DNA of 64,000 bases from Sediminicola sp035798135 (GTDB taxonomy: Bacteria; Bacteroidota; Bacteroidia; Flavobacteriales; Flavobacteriaceae), in assembly GCA_035798135.1 (NCBI GenBank), contig JAPFBR010000005.1, forward strand, positions 1 to 64,000. Reading direction: 5' to 3'. Positions 28,092 to 37,016 of this stretch are shown one piece after another. The position numbers and the translations under genes are program-made. The notes beneath the pieces are model-generated. The model was given only the letters and a program-made list of their open reading frames with translations, searched no databases and was not told where the DNA came from. The number at the start of each line of letters is the position of its first letter. Positions within the stretch are counted from its first letter, which is position 1.

Positions 28092-28862
28092 CTAACGTTT
28101 CATGAAGGCCATGGATTTTTCAAAAAAGGCTTCTGGATTTTCGGCATGAAGCCAATGCCCAGCCTTTGCTATGGTGTCCAATTCAGCTAAGGGAAAATGT
28201 CTTTTTATTTCTGGAAGGTCCTGCATAGTCACATATTCTGAGGTATCGCCCTTTAGGAATAGGGTAGGACCCTGAAAATTGGCGGTAGACCCAATATTTT
28301 CTCCCACTTCCTCCATTTTAGTGCTCAATACGGCAAGGTTGAAACGGAAACCTAGTTTTTCCTTAGTTTCCCAATACAGGTTTTTTAGTAGGAATTGGCG
28401 TACCCCAAAATTAGAAATGTGCTTTGCCAATTGTTTGTCGGCCTCAGATCTGGAGGTAATACTATTGAGGTCGATGGCGTTTAGGCCGTTCAAAATCTCA
28501 TCGTGATGTGGAGGGTAATATTTAGGGGCGATATCTGCTACCAGTAACTTAGATACTGCATCGGGATAGGTACAGGCCAATTGCATGGCCGTTTTTCCTC
28601 CCATGGAATGACCGATCACTATAACATCCTTTAAGTGGTAATGCTGTATGTAATCATAGACGTCCTTGGCCAACAAATCGTAATTAAACTCGTTGGAATG
28701 GAAGCTTTTTCCATGGTTGCGCTGGTCCAATAAATGAACCTCAAACCCTTCCTCTGCATATTGGGTACCCAAGGTTTTCCAATTGTCCGACATGCCCAAA
28801 AAACCGTGTAGAATCAGTAACGGAGCTCCATTTCCTAAAATGTTTGAATGTAACAATGGCAT
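28092..28862 (-). CDS. Alpha/beta hydrolase, YbfF esterase-like
   Basis: A 256-residue alpha/beta hydrolase. The oxyanion HGF motif is LILHGFLGMSDNW, the nucleophile elbow is VIGHSMGGKTAMQLA, the acid should lie in FLKGDTSEYV, and the base is His in AGHWLHAENPEAF. The pattern LLDQRNHGKSFH and DIAPKYYPPHH match YbfF-type esterases (ABHD11-like). The substrate is unknown. It starts at the pdxJ stop (TAATG overlap), so it is translationally coupled to pdxJ. Confidence 0.9.
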   Translation of the reverse strand: MPLLHSNILGNGAPLLILHGFLGMSDNWKTLGTQYAEEGFEVHLLDQRNHGKSFHSNEFNYDLLAKDVYDYIQHYHLKDVIVIGHSMGGKTAMQLACTYPDAVSKLLVADIAPKYYPPHHDEILNGLNAIDLNSITSRSEADKQLAKHISNFGVRQFLLKNLYWETKEKLGFRFNLAVLSTKMEEVGENIGSTANFQGPTLFLKGDTSEYVTMQDLPEIKRHFPLAELDTIAKAGHWLHAENPEAFFEKSMAFMKR

Positions 28863-29587
28863 TACTTTAATTTGTTTAAATACATGTTCACTACATTCTC
28901 CAAGCCTAAATAAAGCGACTCGCAGATAAGGGCGTGCCCAATGGAGACTTCCAATAGGTAGGGTATGTTTTCCTTGAAATATTTTATATTGTCCAAACTA
29001 AGGTCGTGCCCTGCATTGATGCCTATATTTAGACTATTGGCCATTTTGGCAGCCTCTATAAAAGGAAGGATTCCTGCCTTGCAGCGTGCGGCATCCCCTT
29101 CGGTATATGCTTTTGCATAACTCTCTGTGTATAATTCTATCCTATCCGTGCCTGTAGCAGCGGCCCCTTCCACCATTTTGGTGTTGGCATCTACAAAAAT
29201 GGAGGTACGTATTCCGTTTTGTTTGAAAGTGGAAATCACCTCTTTGAGAAAATCTTTGTGTTTGATGGTGTCCCAGCCTGCATTGGAGGTAATGGCATCA
29301 ACGCTGTCCGGCACCAAGGTCACTTGGGTCGGCTTTACTTCTAAGACCAGATCCATAAACTTTTGCACGGGATTGCCTTCTATATTGAATTCAGTGGTAA
29401 CCATTTTCTTGAGATCTCTGGCATCTTGGTACCTGATATGTCTTTCGTCCGGGCGTGGGTGTATGGTGATCCCCTGTGCTCCAAACGCTTCTATATCCAT
29501 GGCTACTTTGATCAGATCGGGGACATTACCGCCCCTAGCATTTCTCAAAGTGGCTATTTTATTTACGTTAACACTGAGTTTTGTCAT
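28862..29587 (-). CDS. pdxJ: Pyridoxine 5'-phosphate synthase
   Basis: A 241-residue TIM-barrel enzyme of the DXP-dependent vitamin B6 pathway. It condenses 3-amino-2-oxopropyl phosphate with deoxyxylulose phosphate. Family motifs are SVNVNKIATLRNARGGNVPD, ITIHPRPDERHI, VTLVPDS, and the late NIGINAGHDLSLDN. The length is standard. The last base of its stop codon overlaps the hydrolase start by one base. It is divergent from the CBS-protein gene. Several PLP-dependent enzymes occur in this window, but no direct link is implied. Confidence 0.96.
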   Translation of the reverse strand: MTKLSVNVNKIATLRNARGGNVPDLIKVAMDIEAFGAQGITIHPRPDERHIRYQDARDLKKMVTTEFNIEGNPVQKFMDLVLEVKPTQVTLVPDSVDAITSNAGWDTIKHKDFLKEVISTFKQNGIRTSIFVDANTKMVEGAAATGTDRIELYTESYAKAYTEGDAARCKAGILPFIEAAKMANSLNIGINAGHDLSLDNIKYFKENIPYLLEVSIGHALICESLYLGLENVVNMYLNKLK

Positions 29588-29611
29588 GTTCTATTGTTGA
29601 ATTTATCCTAG

Positions 29612-29619
29612 CAAAAATA
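29612..29619 (-). promoter_or_regulatory. pdxJ promoter -7 element
   Basis: TATTTTTG on the minus strand, a full TAnnTTTG match 25 bases before the pdxJ ATG. No TTG is found at the best spacing, so it is tentative. Confidence 0.4.
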
Positions 29620-29677
29620 CAAATAAGGCATGCTTTTTGCCATTAAAAATTAGTAATTTGCATTATATTCAAGAATT

Positions 29678-30334
29678 ATGGAGATCCAATCCCGCATTAT
29701 TAGAAATATCCCCGTATTCAAAATAGGGGATTCATTAAAGGAAGTCATCAAATTCTTTAAGAACACTACCTATTCCCATGTGGCAGTGACCGATGAGGGT
29801 AAATTCATGGGTCTTCTCAGTGAAAATGATCTGGAGACTTTTGAAGGGAAGAAAAAGATAGAGGATTACAGGTACAACTTGGAGTCGTTTTATGTAACTG
29901 TGGAAACCTCTTGGTTGGATGTTCTGGAAGCTTTTGCGCGTAATGAGGCCAACTTGGTCCCAGTGATGGACAAGGATATGAATATAGAGGGCTACTATGA
30001 CTTAACAGATGTTGTATCTGTATTTATAGACACCCCTTTTTTTACGGAACCTGGAGGTATTCTTGTGATCGCCAAAGGGATAAAGGATTATTCATTCAGC
30101 GAGATCGCGCAAATAGTGGAAAGTAATAATTCCAAATTGTTGGGTGGCTTTATCACCGATATGAAAAATGATGTGGTGCAGGTGACCATTAAGATTGGAG
30201 CTACGGAGATCAACGATATCATACAGACTTTTAGGCGATACAACTACACCATACTTTTTGGCAATACAGACGATCAGTTTTTGGAGAATCTAAAACAACG
30301 TTCCGATTATTTGGATAAATATCTAAACGTTTAG
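29678..30334 (+). CDS. CBS-domain protein
   Basis: A 218-residue cytoplasmic protein with two CBS motifs (about residues 5-60 and 70-120; for example YSHVAVTDEGKFMGLLSENDLE and LVPVMDKDMNIEGYYDLTDV) and a C-terminal ACT-like region (about 130-200). CBS pairs usually bind adenosyl ligands and sense energy state. It directly precedes nadK (5-base gap) and is conserved with it in Bacteroidota, so it may tune NAD kinase, but that is inference. Confidence 0.85.
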   Translation: MEIQSRIIRNIPVFKIGDSLKEVIKFFKNTTYSHVAVTDEGKFMGLLSENDLETFEGKKKIEDYRYNLESFYVTVETSWLDVLEAFARNEANLVPVMDKDMNIEGYYDLTDVVSVFIDTPFFTEPGGILVIAKGIKDYSFSEIAQIVESNNSKLLGGFITDMKNDVVQVTIKIGATEINDIIQTFRRYNYTILFGNTDDQFLENLKQRSDYLDKYLNV

Positions 30335-30339
30335 GTTTT

Positions 30340-31221
30340 ATGAAGGTTGCCATATATGGTCAAACGTACCAAAATAACGCTCTGGATTATGTAGTTGCTC
30401 TTTTGGACGAGTTGCAAAAATCCCATTCTGAGGCCTATTTTGAAGAAGAGTTCTATAAACTTTTATTTCCATCGGGTAAGCTAGCAGCCCATAAAACCTT
30501 TACCACTGCAAACGGTTTGGACAATTCCTTCAATATGTTTGTCAGTTTTGGAGGGGATGGTACCATTCTACGTGCCATTACCTACGTCAGGGAATTGGAC
30601 ATTCCTATAGTAGGGGTCAATACGGGGAGACTCGGATTTTTGTCCACCTTTAAAAAGGAGGATGTTCGTAAAGTGGTTCAGGAATTTGTTTCCGGCGCCT
30701 ATACCATTGTGGAAAGAAGTTTGTTGGAAGTGCATGCAGATGAGGATATCCCGGAATTTGGAGACCTCAATTTTGCACTTAATGAAATAACGGTCAGCCG
30801 TAAGGATACCACTTCCATGATAACGGTAGAGACTTATTTGAACAATGAGTATTTGACCTCCTATTGGGCAGACGGACTTATCGTTTCCACGCCAACGGGA
30901 TCTACAGGATATTCCTTGAGCTGTGGAGGGCCAGTAATTGCCCCAACCGCAAAATCCCTGGTATTGACGCCAATTGCACCTCATAACCTAAACGCGAGGC
31001 CTCTGGTGGTTTCGGATAATACCGAAATACGGTTGCGTGTTTCCGGGCGTGAAGAATACCACTTGCTGTCTTTGGATTCCCGAATTGCCACTTTGAAAAA
31101 CGGCAAGGAGATTTTAGTTAAAAAAGCAGGATTCACCATCAAGATGATCGAATATACTTCTGAGAGTTTTTTTAAAACACTTCGCAATAAATTGTTATGG
31201 GGGGAAGATCGCCGAAATTGA
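30340..31221 (+). CDS. nadK: NAD kinase
   Basis: A 293-residue enzyme that makes NADP from NAD. The phosphate-binding GGDGT is at 71-75, followed by VNTGRLGFLSTF, NEITVSRKDTTSM and DGLIVSTPTGSTGYSLSCGGP, all signature blocks. The start ATG lies 5 bases after the CBS-protein stop, so they are cotranscribed. Length is normal. Confidence 0.96.
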   Translation: MKVAIYGQTYQNNALDYVVALLDELQKSHSEAYFEEEFYKLLFPSGKLAAHKTFTTANGLDNSFNMFVSFGGDGTILRAITYVRELDIPIVGVNTGRLGFLSTFKKEDVRKVVQEFVSGAYTIVERSLLEVHADEDIPEFGDLNFALNEITVSRKDTTSMITVETYLNNEYLTSYWADGLIVSTPTGSTGYSLSCGGPVIAPTAKSLVLTPIAPHNLNARPLVVSDNTEIRLRVSGREEYHLLSLDSRIATLKNGKEILVKKAGFTIKMIEYTSESFFKTLRNKLLWGEDRRN

Positions 31222-31314
31222 GCCCTATCTCGGACAATAAACAAGGCTAAATAGTGTTTATCAAAATGAGAAAACATGTATGCCCATTTAAGTAGGCTAA
31301 ATAGCTGAAATGGT

Positions 31315-31322
31315 TATATTTG
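31315..31322 (+). promoter_or_regulatory. Promoter -7 element for the DUF6089-uppS-bamA block
   Basis: TATATTTG, a full TAnnTTTG match 16 bases before the ATG at 31339, giving a very short leader. No TTG at optimum spacing. Confidence 0.45.
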
Positions 31323-31338
31323 CAAACTTTTAGGATTT

Positions 31339-32031
31339 ATGAGGACATTTTTTGTTGTAATTCTAGTAATGCTATTTGGCCAGCTGAGCGCACAGACCTA
31401 CGAGGTGGGTATTTTTGCGGGAGGTGCAAACAACATAGGGGATGTCGGGAGAACCAATTACATCCTGCCTTCGGGTCCGGCATTTGGTGGTTTGTTCAAA
31501 TGGAACAAAAGTAAGAGGTACGCATGGCGGGCAAGTGCCATATATGGAAAGTTTACGGCCGATGATTTTAAATCGGATATGCCGTCAAGACAAAAAAGAG
31601 GTTATGTAATGGACAACTCCATTTTGGAAGTGTCCGCTGGATTGGAATTTAATTTTGTGGAATACAATTTGCACAGATTAGGGCCTGCGTTTACACCGTA
31701 TCTATATACTGGGCTTACCTATTTTAGGTATGATTATACCTATTTTGATGCAGGGCAATTACAGGAAATTGATGGAGGACAAAGAGATGGGTCATTTGCA
31801 ATTCCAATGACCATCGGGGCCAAGGCCAGGATTAACCAGTATTTAATTTTAGGAGCGGAAATAGGAGGAAGATATACCTTTACGGATAATTTGGATGGGA
31901 GTAATCCTATGGGTTCCAATTATGAGCAGTTTAAATTTGGGAATGTTTTTAGTGATGATTGGTACGTTTTTTCAGGGGTGACCCTGACCTATACCTTTGG
32001 GAGGAAACCGTGTCGTGATTGCTTTGAGTAA
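31339..32031 (+). CDS. DUF6089 outer-membrane beta-barrel protein
   Basis: A 230-residue protein with a signal peptide (residues 1-18, ending SAQ) and an 8-10-stranded barrel pattern. Landmarks are YEVGIFAGGANNIGDVGRTN, the repeated aromatic strand ends and the closing WYVFSGVTLTYTFGRKPCRDC. It carries two cysteines near the C-terminus (CRDC). The family is conserved in Bacteroidota just upstream of uppS-bamA, and its function is unknown. The 9-base gap to uppS indicates cotranscription, pointing to a role in outer-membrane assembly or envelope maintenance (inference). Confidence 0.85.
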   Translation: MRTFFVVILVMLFGQLSAQTYEVGIFAGGANNIGDVGRTNYILPSGPAFGGLFKWNKSKRYAWRASAIYGKFTADDFKSDMPSRQKRGYVMDNSILEVSAGLEFNFVEYNLHRLGPAFTPYLYTGLTYFRYDYTYFDAGQLQEIDGGQRDGSFAIPMTIGAKARINQYLILGAEIGGRYTFTDNLDGSNPMGSNYEQFKFGNVFSDDWYVFSGVTLTYTFGRKPCRDCFE

Positions 32032-32040
32032 AATGGGAAG

Positions 32041-32781
32041 ATGAACACTATAGAAGATATCAACAATCAGAATTTGCCGGTACATTTGGCCATTATCATG
32101 GACGGTAATGGGAGGTGGGCCAAAAAACAGGGAAAATTACGTGTTTTTGGTCATGAGAATGGCGTTAAGACCGTAAGGGAAACTGTGGAAAATTGTGCAA
32201 ATATCGGAATTGGATACCTTACCCTATATACCTTTTCTACCGAAAACTGGAACAGGCCAAAGTTAGAAGTGGATACCTTAATGAAAATCTTGGTCTCCTC
32301 TTTAAAGAAAGAATTGAAGACCCTTCATAAAAACAACATCCGTTTAAACGCTATCGGCAATATCGATTCCTTGCCAAAGAGGGCCAATAAGGAGTTGAAG
32401 GAGGTGATGGAAAAAACGGCCGAAAATTCTGGAATGACCTTAACCTTGGCACTGAGCTATGGGGCTAGGGAAGAGATCAGGAATGCCGTGGAGCAAATAA
32501 GTATCAAAGTTAAAAATAATATAATTTCTCCTGAAAAGATTGATGAAACGATTATTAATAACCATCTTTACACGCATAATTTGCCCGATGTGGACCTGCT
32601 AATAAGGACTAGTGGAGAGCATAGAATAAGCAACTTTTTACTTTGGCAGATTGCATATGCCGAATTATATTTTATTGATGTATTTTGGCCCGATTTTAAA
32701 GAGCATCATTTGGTAGAGGCCATTATAAATTACCAAAACAGAGAACGAAGATTTGGAAAAACTAGCGAACAACTTAACTAG
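32041..32781 (+). CDS. uppS: Undecaprenyl diphosphate synthase (isoprenyl transferase)
   Basis: A 246-residue cis-prenyltransferase that makes the C55 lipid carrier for peptidoglycan and polysaccharides. Signatures are AIIMDGNGRWAKKQG (catalytic Asp21), TLYTFSTENWNRP, and DLLIRTSGEHRISNFLLWQIAY. Length is normal. The bamA start ATG lies 4 bases after its stop. Confidence 0.96.
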   Translation: MNTIEDINNQNLPVHLAIIMDGNGRWAKKQGKLRVFGHENGVKTVRETVENCANIGIGYLTLYTFSTENWNRPKLEVDTLMKILVSSLKKELKTLHKNNIRLNAIGNIDSLPKRANKELKEVMEKTAENSGMTLTLALSYGAREEIRNAVEQISIKVKNNIISPEKIDETIINNHLYTHNLPDVDLLIRTSGEHRISNFLLWQIAYAELYFIDVFWPDFKEHHLVEAIINYQNRERRFGKTSEQLN

Positions 32782-32785
32782 CGAT

Positions 32786-35362
32786 ATGAAAAAGTTCATA
32801 TCCTTTGAACTTTTAACAACAATCCTACTACTTTTTTTTACCACAATAGCCTCCGCACAGGACACTTCCTATGAGGATGGTAAAAAGTATATTTTGGGCG
32901 GCCTGGAAGTAACGGGCCTACAGAGTTACAATGAGCAGACGGTAAAAACCTATACAGGACTTAGGGAAGGGCAACCAATTACTATCCCAGGGGACGAAAT
33001 TAGTGCTATCATCAGTAAGTTGTGGGGCTTGGAACTTTTTAGTGATATATCTTTTTATATTACCAACATAGAGGATGACAAGATTTTCTTGGAACTTAAT
33101 ATTTTGGAACGCCCTACTTTAACAGATGTTACCGTTTATGGTGTCAAGAAAGGAAAGGTAGATGATATCATTAAGGATACAGATCTTAAAAAGGGGAAGA
33201 AGATCACCGAAAGTTTGATCGCCAACACCAAGAATTACCTTCAGAACAAGTACAAAAAGCAAGGATACCTGAACACCAAAGTGACCATTGCTACTGCCGC
33301 GGACACCATTGGGAGCAATACCCAGAAAATGGTAATCAATATCAAAAAAGGGGATAAGGTAAAGATCAAGGATATTGAGATTGAAGGAAATGAGCAGCTT
33401 TCAGATAAAAAATTGATAAAATCTATAAAGAATACCAAGCAAAAGAGATTTTATCGCTTTTGGAAAAAATCCAAATTTATTAAGGATGACTATAAAGAGG
33501 ATCTAAACTCTTTGATTGAAAAGTATGCCGAAAACGGATTTAGGGATGCCAGGGTGATTTCCGATACCCTTATTAAGGTAGATGAAAATAATATCAATAT
33601 AAAGATCAAGGTAGAAGAAGGTAATAAGTATTACTTCGGGGAAATAGATTTTGTCGGTAATACCGTGTACCCGGATCGCGTTTTGAGCCAAGTGATAGGT
33701 ATTAAAAAAGGAGATACCTATAATGGGGTATTGCTTAAAAAGCGTATTGCGGACGATAGTAAGCCAGATGGGCAGGACATTACCAACCTTTACCAAAACA
33801 ACGGGTATTTGTTCTCCAGTGTCAACCCAGTGGAAATTTCCGCACAGAACGACACCATTAATTTTGAGATCCGAATCATTGAAGGTAAGGAGACCTTTTT
33901 GAACCATATAACGGTAGAAGGGAATGACAAGACCAATGACCATGTAATCTTTAGGGAACTCAGAACACGTCCAGGACAGAAATACAGCAAGGACAACATT
34001 ATCCGTAGTATTCGTGAATTAGGGCAGCTTGGCTTCTTTGATGCGGAAAACATTAAGCCGGACATTATCAATCCAAACCCTAACGACGGTACGGTAGATA
34101 TCAATTATAGCTTGGTGGAATCTGGATCTAGCCAGATAGAATTGCAAGGTGGTTATGGTGGCGGGGGTTTCATCGGTACGTTGGGACTTTCCTTTAGCAA
34201 CTTCTCCTTAAAGAATATTTTTAATGGGGAGGCCTATAAGCCGGTCCCCATGGGAGATGGGCAGACCATGGCCCTGCGTTTACAGGCCAGTAGGACTTAT
34301 AGGGTCTATAGCCTTAACTTTTCTGAACCTTGGTTGGGAGGTAAAAAACCAGTGCGTTTTAATATGTCCCTTTCCAGAACACAACAGTTCCAGTATGATT
34401 ATATAAGCAGGAATATAAATAAAGATAGGCAGTTTTCCATTACTGGGGTTTCTGTAGGGTTGGCCAAACGTTTACAATGGCCAGACGATTTCTTTACAGT
34501 ATCCCACTCCATAGGATATCAATTGTATAATTTTCAGGATTACAATATTGGCTTGTTTAATTTTGGAAACGGAAAATCCAATTCCTTGGCCTATACCTTT
34601 GGGATATCACGTAAATCTTCCGGACCCAATCCTATCTTTCCAATGGGAGGTTCCAATTTTGAGATTTCGGCCAAGTTCACTCCTCCTTATTCCTTATTTA
34701 ATGGAAAGGATTATCAGCAGTTGAATAGAGATGAGCAAGCGGCAATTGAAAATCGTGATATAGAAGCCTTGGAAGCGGTGGATAGAGAGCGTTTTAAGTG
34801 GTTGGAATTCTATAAGGTTAACTTTAAAGGTGATTGGTATACAAACCTTTTCGATAAATTGGTCTTGCGTTCCAATGCGGAATTTGGTTTCCTTGGAAGT
34901 TACAACAGTGCTTTGGGGAACGTACCTTTTGAGCGATTTTACGTAGGTGGTGATGGTTTGGGTAACTTTACCTTGGACGGTAGGGATGTTGTGCAGATGA
35001 GGGGATATGAAAACCAAGCCTTGACACCTTATAGTGTTAATCCTGCATCTGGGCAATTGGAACAAGACGGTGGGGTTGTGTACAATAAGTTCTCTTTAGA
35101 GCTGAGGTATCCATTGACTTTAAAGCCTTCGGCCTCTATTTACGGCCTGGCCTTTTTGGAAGGTGGTAACTCATTCAACAGTTTTAGTGAGTTCGATCCC
35201 TTTCAAATTAAGAGATCTGCAGGGGTAGGATTACGTATCTTTATGCCAGCCTTTGGTCTCTTGGGAATAGATTTTGGTTACGGGTTTGATGCGGATAATA
35301 TCCCAGGTTCTGTTGGTCCTAGCGGATGGCAGACACACTTTATTATCGGCCAGCAATTCTAA
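32786..35362 (+). CDS. bamA: Outer-membrane protein assembly factor BamA
   Basis: An 858-residue Omp85 protein from the ATG at 32786 (MKKFISF); an in-frame codon at 32753 would overlap uppS. A signal peptide ends at ASAQ, five POTRA-like repeats follow (about residues 30-410), and then the 16-strand barrel ending in WQTHFIIGQQF. Visible hallmarks are RMRG-like QMRGYENQ in the lid loop and an Ile/Tyr-rich last strand. BamA inserts beta-barrel proteins into the outer membrane. It is followed by two Skp/OmpH chaperone genes, a standard grouping. Confidence 0.95.
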   Translation: MKKFISFELLTTILLLFFTTIASAQDTSYEDGKKYILGGLEVTGLQSYNEQTVKTYTGLREGQPITIPGDEISAIISKLWGLELFSDISFYITNIEDDKIFLELNILERPTLTDVTVYGVKKGKVDDIIKDTDLKKGKKITESLIANTKNYLQNKYKKQGYLNTKVTIATAADTIGSNTQKMVINIKKGDKVKIKDIEIEGNEQLSDKKLIKSIKNTKQKRFYRFWKKSKFIKDDYKEDLNSLIEKYAENGFRDARVISDTLIKVDENNINIKIKVEEGNKYYFGEIDFVGNTVYPDRVLSQVIGIKKGDTYNGVLLKKRIADDSKPDGQDITNLYQNNGYLFSSVNPVEISAQNDTINFEIRIIEGKETFLNHITVEGNDKTNDHVIFRELRTRPGQKYSKDNIIRSIRELGQLGFFDAENIKPDIINPNPNDGTVDINYSLVESGSSQIELQGGYGGGGFIGTLGLSFSNFSLKNIFNGEAYKPVPMGDGQTMALRLQASRTYRVYSLNFSEPWLGGKKPVRFNMSLSRTQQFQYDYISRNINKDRQFSITGVSVGLAKRLQWPDDFFTVSHSIGYQLYNFQDYNIGLFNFGNGKSNSLAYTFGISRKSSGPNPIFPMGGSNFEISAKFTPPYSLFNGKDYQQLNRDEQAAIENRDIEALEAVDRERFKWLEFYKVNFKGDWYTNLFDKLVLRSNAEFGFLGSYNSALGNVPFERFYVGGDGLGNFTLDGRDVVQMRGYENQALTPYSVNPASGQLEQDGGVVYNKFSLELRYPLTLKPSASIYGLAFLEGGNSFNSFSEFDPFQIKRSAGVGLRIFMPAFGLLGIDFGYGFDADNIPGSVGPSGWQTHFIIGQQF

Positions 35363-35467
35363 GAATTCAAAGGACTTTCCCATGCGTGTTAAAACAGGAA
35401 ATATATTCATTTTAAAATATTTACTTATTTTGGCACGATATTTTCTATATACTAAAAAGTAAACAGT

Positions 35468-36298
35468 ATGAAAACGAAAGTTCTTTTAATCATAACAGCT
35501 GTATTCTTTTCGACAGCCATTTTTGCCCAACGGGGGGTGAGGATCGGATATGTGGATATGGAGTATATCTTGGAAAATGTAGAGGAGTACCGCGAAGCAA
35601 ATGCACAGTTGGAGACCAAAGTCCAGAAGTGGAAAGTGGAAATAGAACTAAAGCAAAGCGTTGTGGAGCAGATGAAGAAGGACTTGATGGCAGAAAAGGT
35701 ACTGCTGACCAATGAGCTGATAGCCGAACGTGAGGAAGAGATACAGGTACTGGAAAATGAAATGTTCCAATATCAACAAGATCGCTTTGGACCGCAAGGA
35801 GATTTGGTCCTTCAAAAGCGAAGATTGGTACAGCCCATCCAGGATCAGGTTTTTAATGAGGTACAGAAGATCGGAGCCAATAAAAGATATGATTTTATTT
35901 TTGATAGTTCTGCAGATGTTGTAATGTTGTATTCCGAAAAAAGGCACGATATCAGTGACTTGGTCTTAAGGGGTATCTCTAGGACAAGAAGAATAAGTAA
36001 GCCTTTAAAGGGCAATAACACCAATAGCCGTTTGGATGCTTTTGAAGGTGACGGGGAGTCAGAAGAGGACGTGATGACGGACGAGCTCCAAGAACGAATT
36101 GAAAAAGCAGGGGCAGCACAGGAAGCCAGGGAAAAAAGCGCTGAAGAAAAAAGAGCGGAACAACTGAAATTAAGGGAAGAACGTAAAAAGGCATACGAGG
36201 AAAGACGTAAAAAATTGCTGGAAGACCGAGAGGCCCAACGAAAAGCAAAAGCTGAAGAAAGAAAAGATACCGAGGTGAAAAAGGATACGATCAACTAA
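35468..36298 (+). CDS. OmpH/Skp-family periplasmic chaperone with charged C-terminal extension
   Basis: A 276-residue exported protein with a signal peptide ending IFAQ and then RGVRIGYVDMEYILENVEEY, the Skp core with long helices (about 40-150), and the closing YDFIFDSSADVVMLYSEK strand. Skp holds unfolded outer-membrane proteins. This copy carries about 100 extra residues that are highly charged and repetitive (EKRAEQLKLREERKKAYEER type), probably a long coiled coil, and ends DTEVKKDTIN. The neighbouring copy at 36360 has no such tail. It lies 105 bases after bamA. Confidence 0.9.
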   Translation: MKTKVLLIITAVFFSTAIFAQRGVRIGYVDMEYILENVEEYREANAQLETKVQKWKVEIELKQSVVEQMKKDLMAEKVLLTNELIAEREEEIQVLENEMFQYQQDRFGPQGDLVLQKRRLVQPIQDQVFNEVQKIGANKRYDFIFDSSADVVMLYSEKRHDISDLVLRGISRTRRISKPLKGNNTNSRLDAFEGDGESEEDVMTDELQERIEKAGAAQEAREKSAEEKRAEQLKLREERKKAYEERRKKLLEDREAQRKAKAEERKDTEVKKDTIN

Positions 36299-36359
36299 GA
36301 ATTGGAACTTCGGAGAAATTTAAAACCATTAATTTAACACGTAAATAGTAATTAAAATC

Positions 36360-36869
36360 ATGAAACACTTAAAAAAAATAGCTGTAGCGATTGTATTGTT
36401 TGTAGGAGCTACAAGTTTTGTTAATGCTCAGAGCAAGGTAGCACATATCAATGTGGAACAACTATTGTCTCAAATGCCTGAAATGAAAAAGGCGCAAGCA
36501 GAATTAAAAAAATTACAGGAAACCTATAGAGCCGATATCGAAAGTTCTATGACCGAATTGAAAAACAAGTATACCCAATATTCCAACGAATCTGCTTCTA
36601 AGACTCCTGAAGAGAATGAAAAGAGAGCTTTGGAATTACAAGGTTTCGATAAGAATATAAAGGAAGCCGAGCAAGCAGCTTACCAAGAATTGCAAAAGAA
36701 GCAAGGTGAGTTAATGGGGCCTATTACTGAGAAAGCTAAAGTAGCCATTGAAAAAGTTGCCACAACTCTTGGATATGACTATGTGATTGATGCAACCCAA
36801 GGTGGTGGCTTGATCGTTGCCAAAGGGAAAGACCTATTGCCTGATGTAAAGAAGCAATTGGGCTTCTAA
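36360..36869 (+). CDS. OmpH/Skp-family periplasmic chaperone
   Basis: A 169-residue Skp of standard length. The signal peptide ends VNAQ, then SKVAHINVEQLLSQMPEMKKA, long coiled-coil tentacle helices and the closing GYDYVIDATQGGGLIVAKG strand. The second of two tandem Skp genes after bamA and followed by a strong terminator, so it ends the transcript. It probably shares client binding with its longer neighbour. Confidence 0.93.
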   Translation: MKHLKKIAVAIVLFVGATSFVNAQSKVAHINVEQLLSQMPEMKKAQAELKKLQETYRADIESSMTELKNKYTQYSNESASKTPEENEKRALELQGFDKNIKEAEQAAYQELQKKQGELMGPITEKAKVAIEKVATTLGYDYVIDATQGGGLIVAKGKDLLPDVKKQLGF

Positions 36870-36891
36870 GAAATTAGATTTTTGTTTAAAG

Positions 36892-36930
36892 GAAACCACA
36901 CAAGCAATTGTGTGGTTTCTTGTTTTATTA
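36892..36930 (+). terminator. Terminator after the second Skp gene
   Basis: Perfect GAAACCACACA / TGTGTGGTTTC stem with a 6-base loop, then TTGTTTTATT, about 20 bases past the stop at 36869. It separates the bamA block from murI. Confidence 0.85.
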
Positions 36931-37016
36931 CAATTATGAAATTCAAATTCCAGGGATGATATTTTATAAAAATTCCTATGGGAATTAAAGCGTAACTTCA
37001 TACATTTATTTGCAGA

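Noticed and set aside
35845..36294. Minus-strand ORF opposite the long Skp gene
   Set aside because: Its Ser/Phe-rich sequence is the reverse translation of the charged coiled-coil repeats, so it is an artefact.
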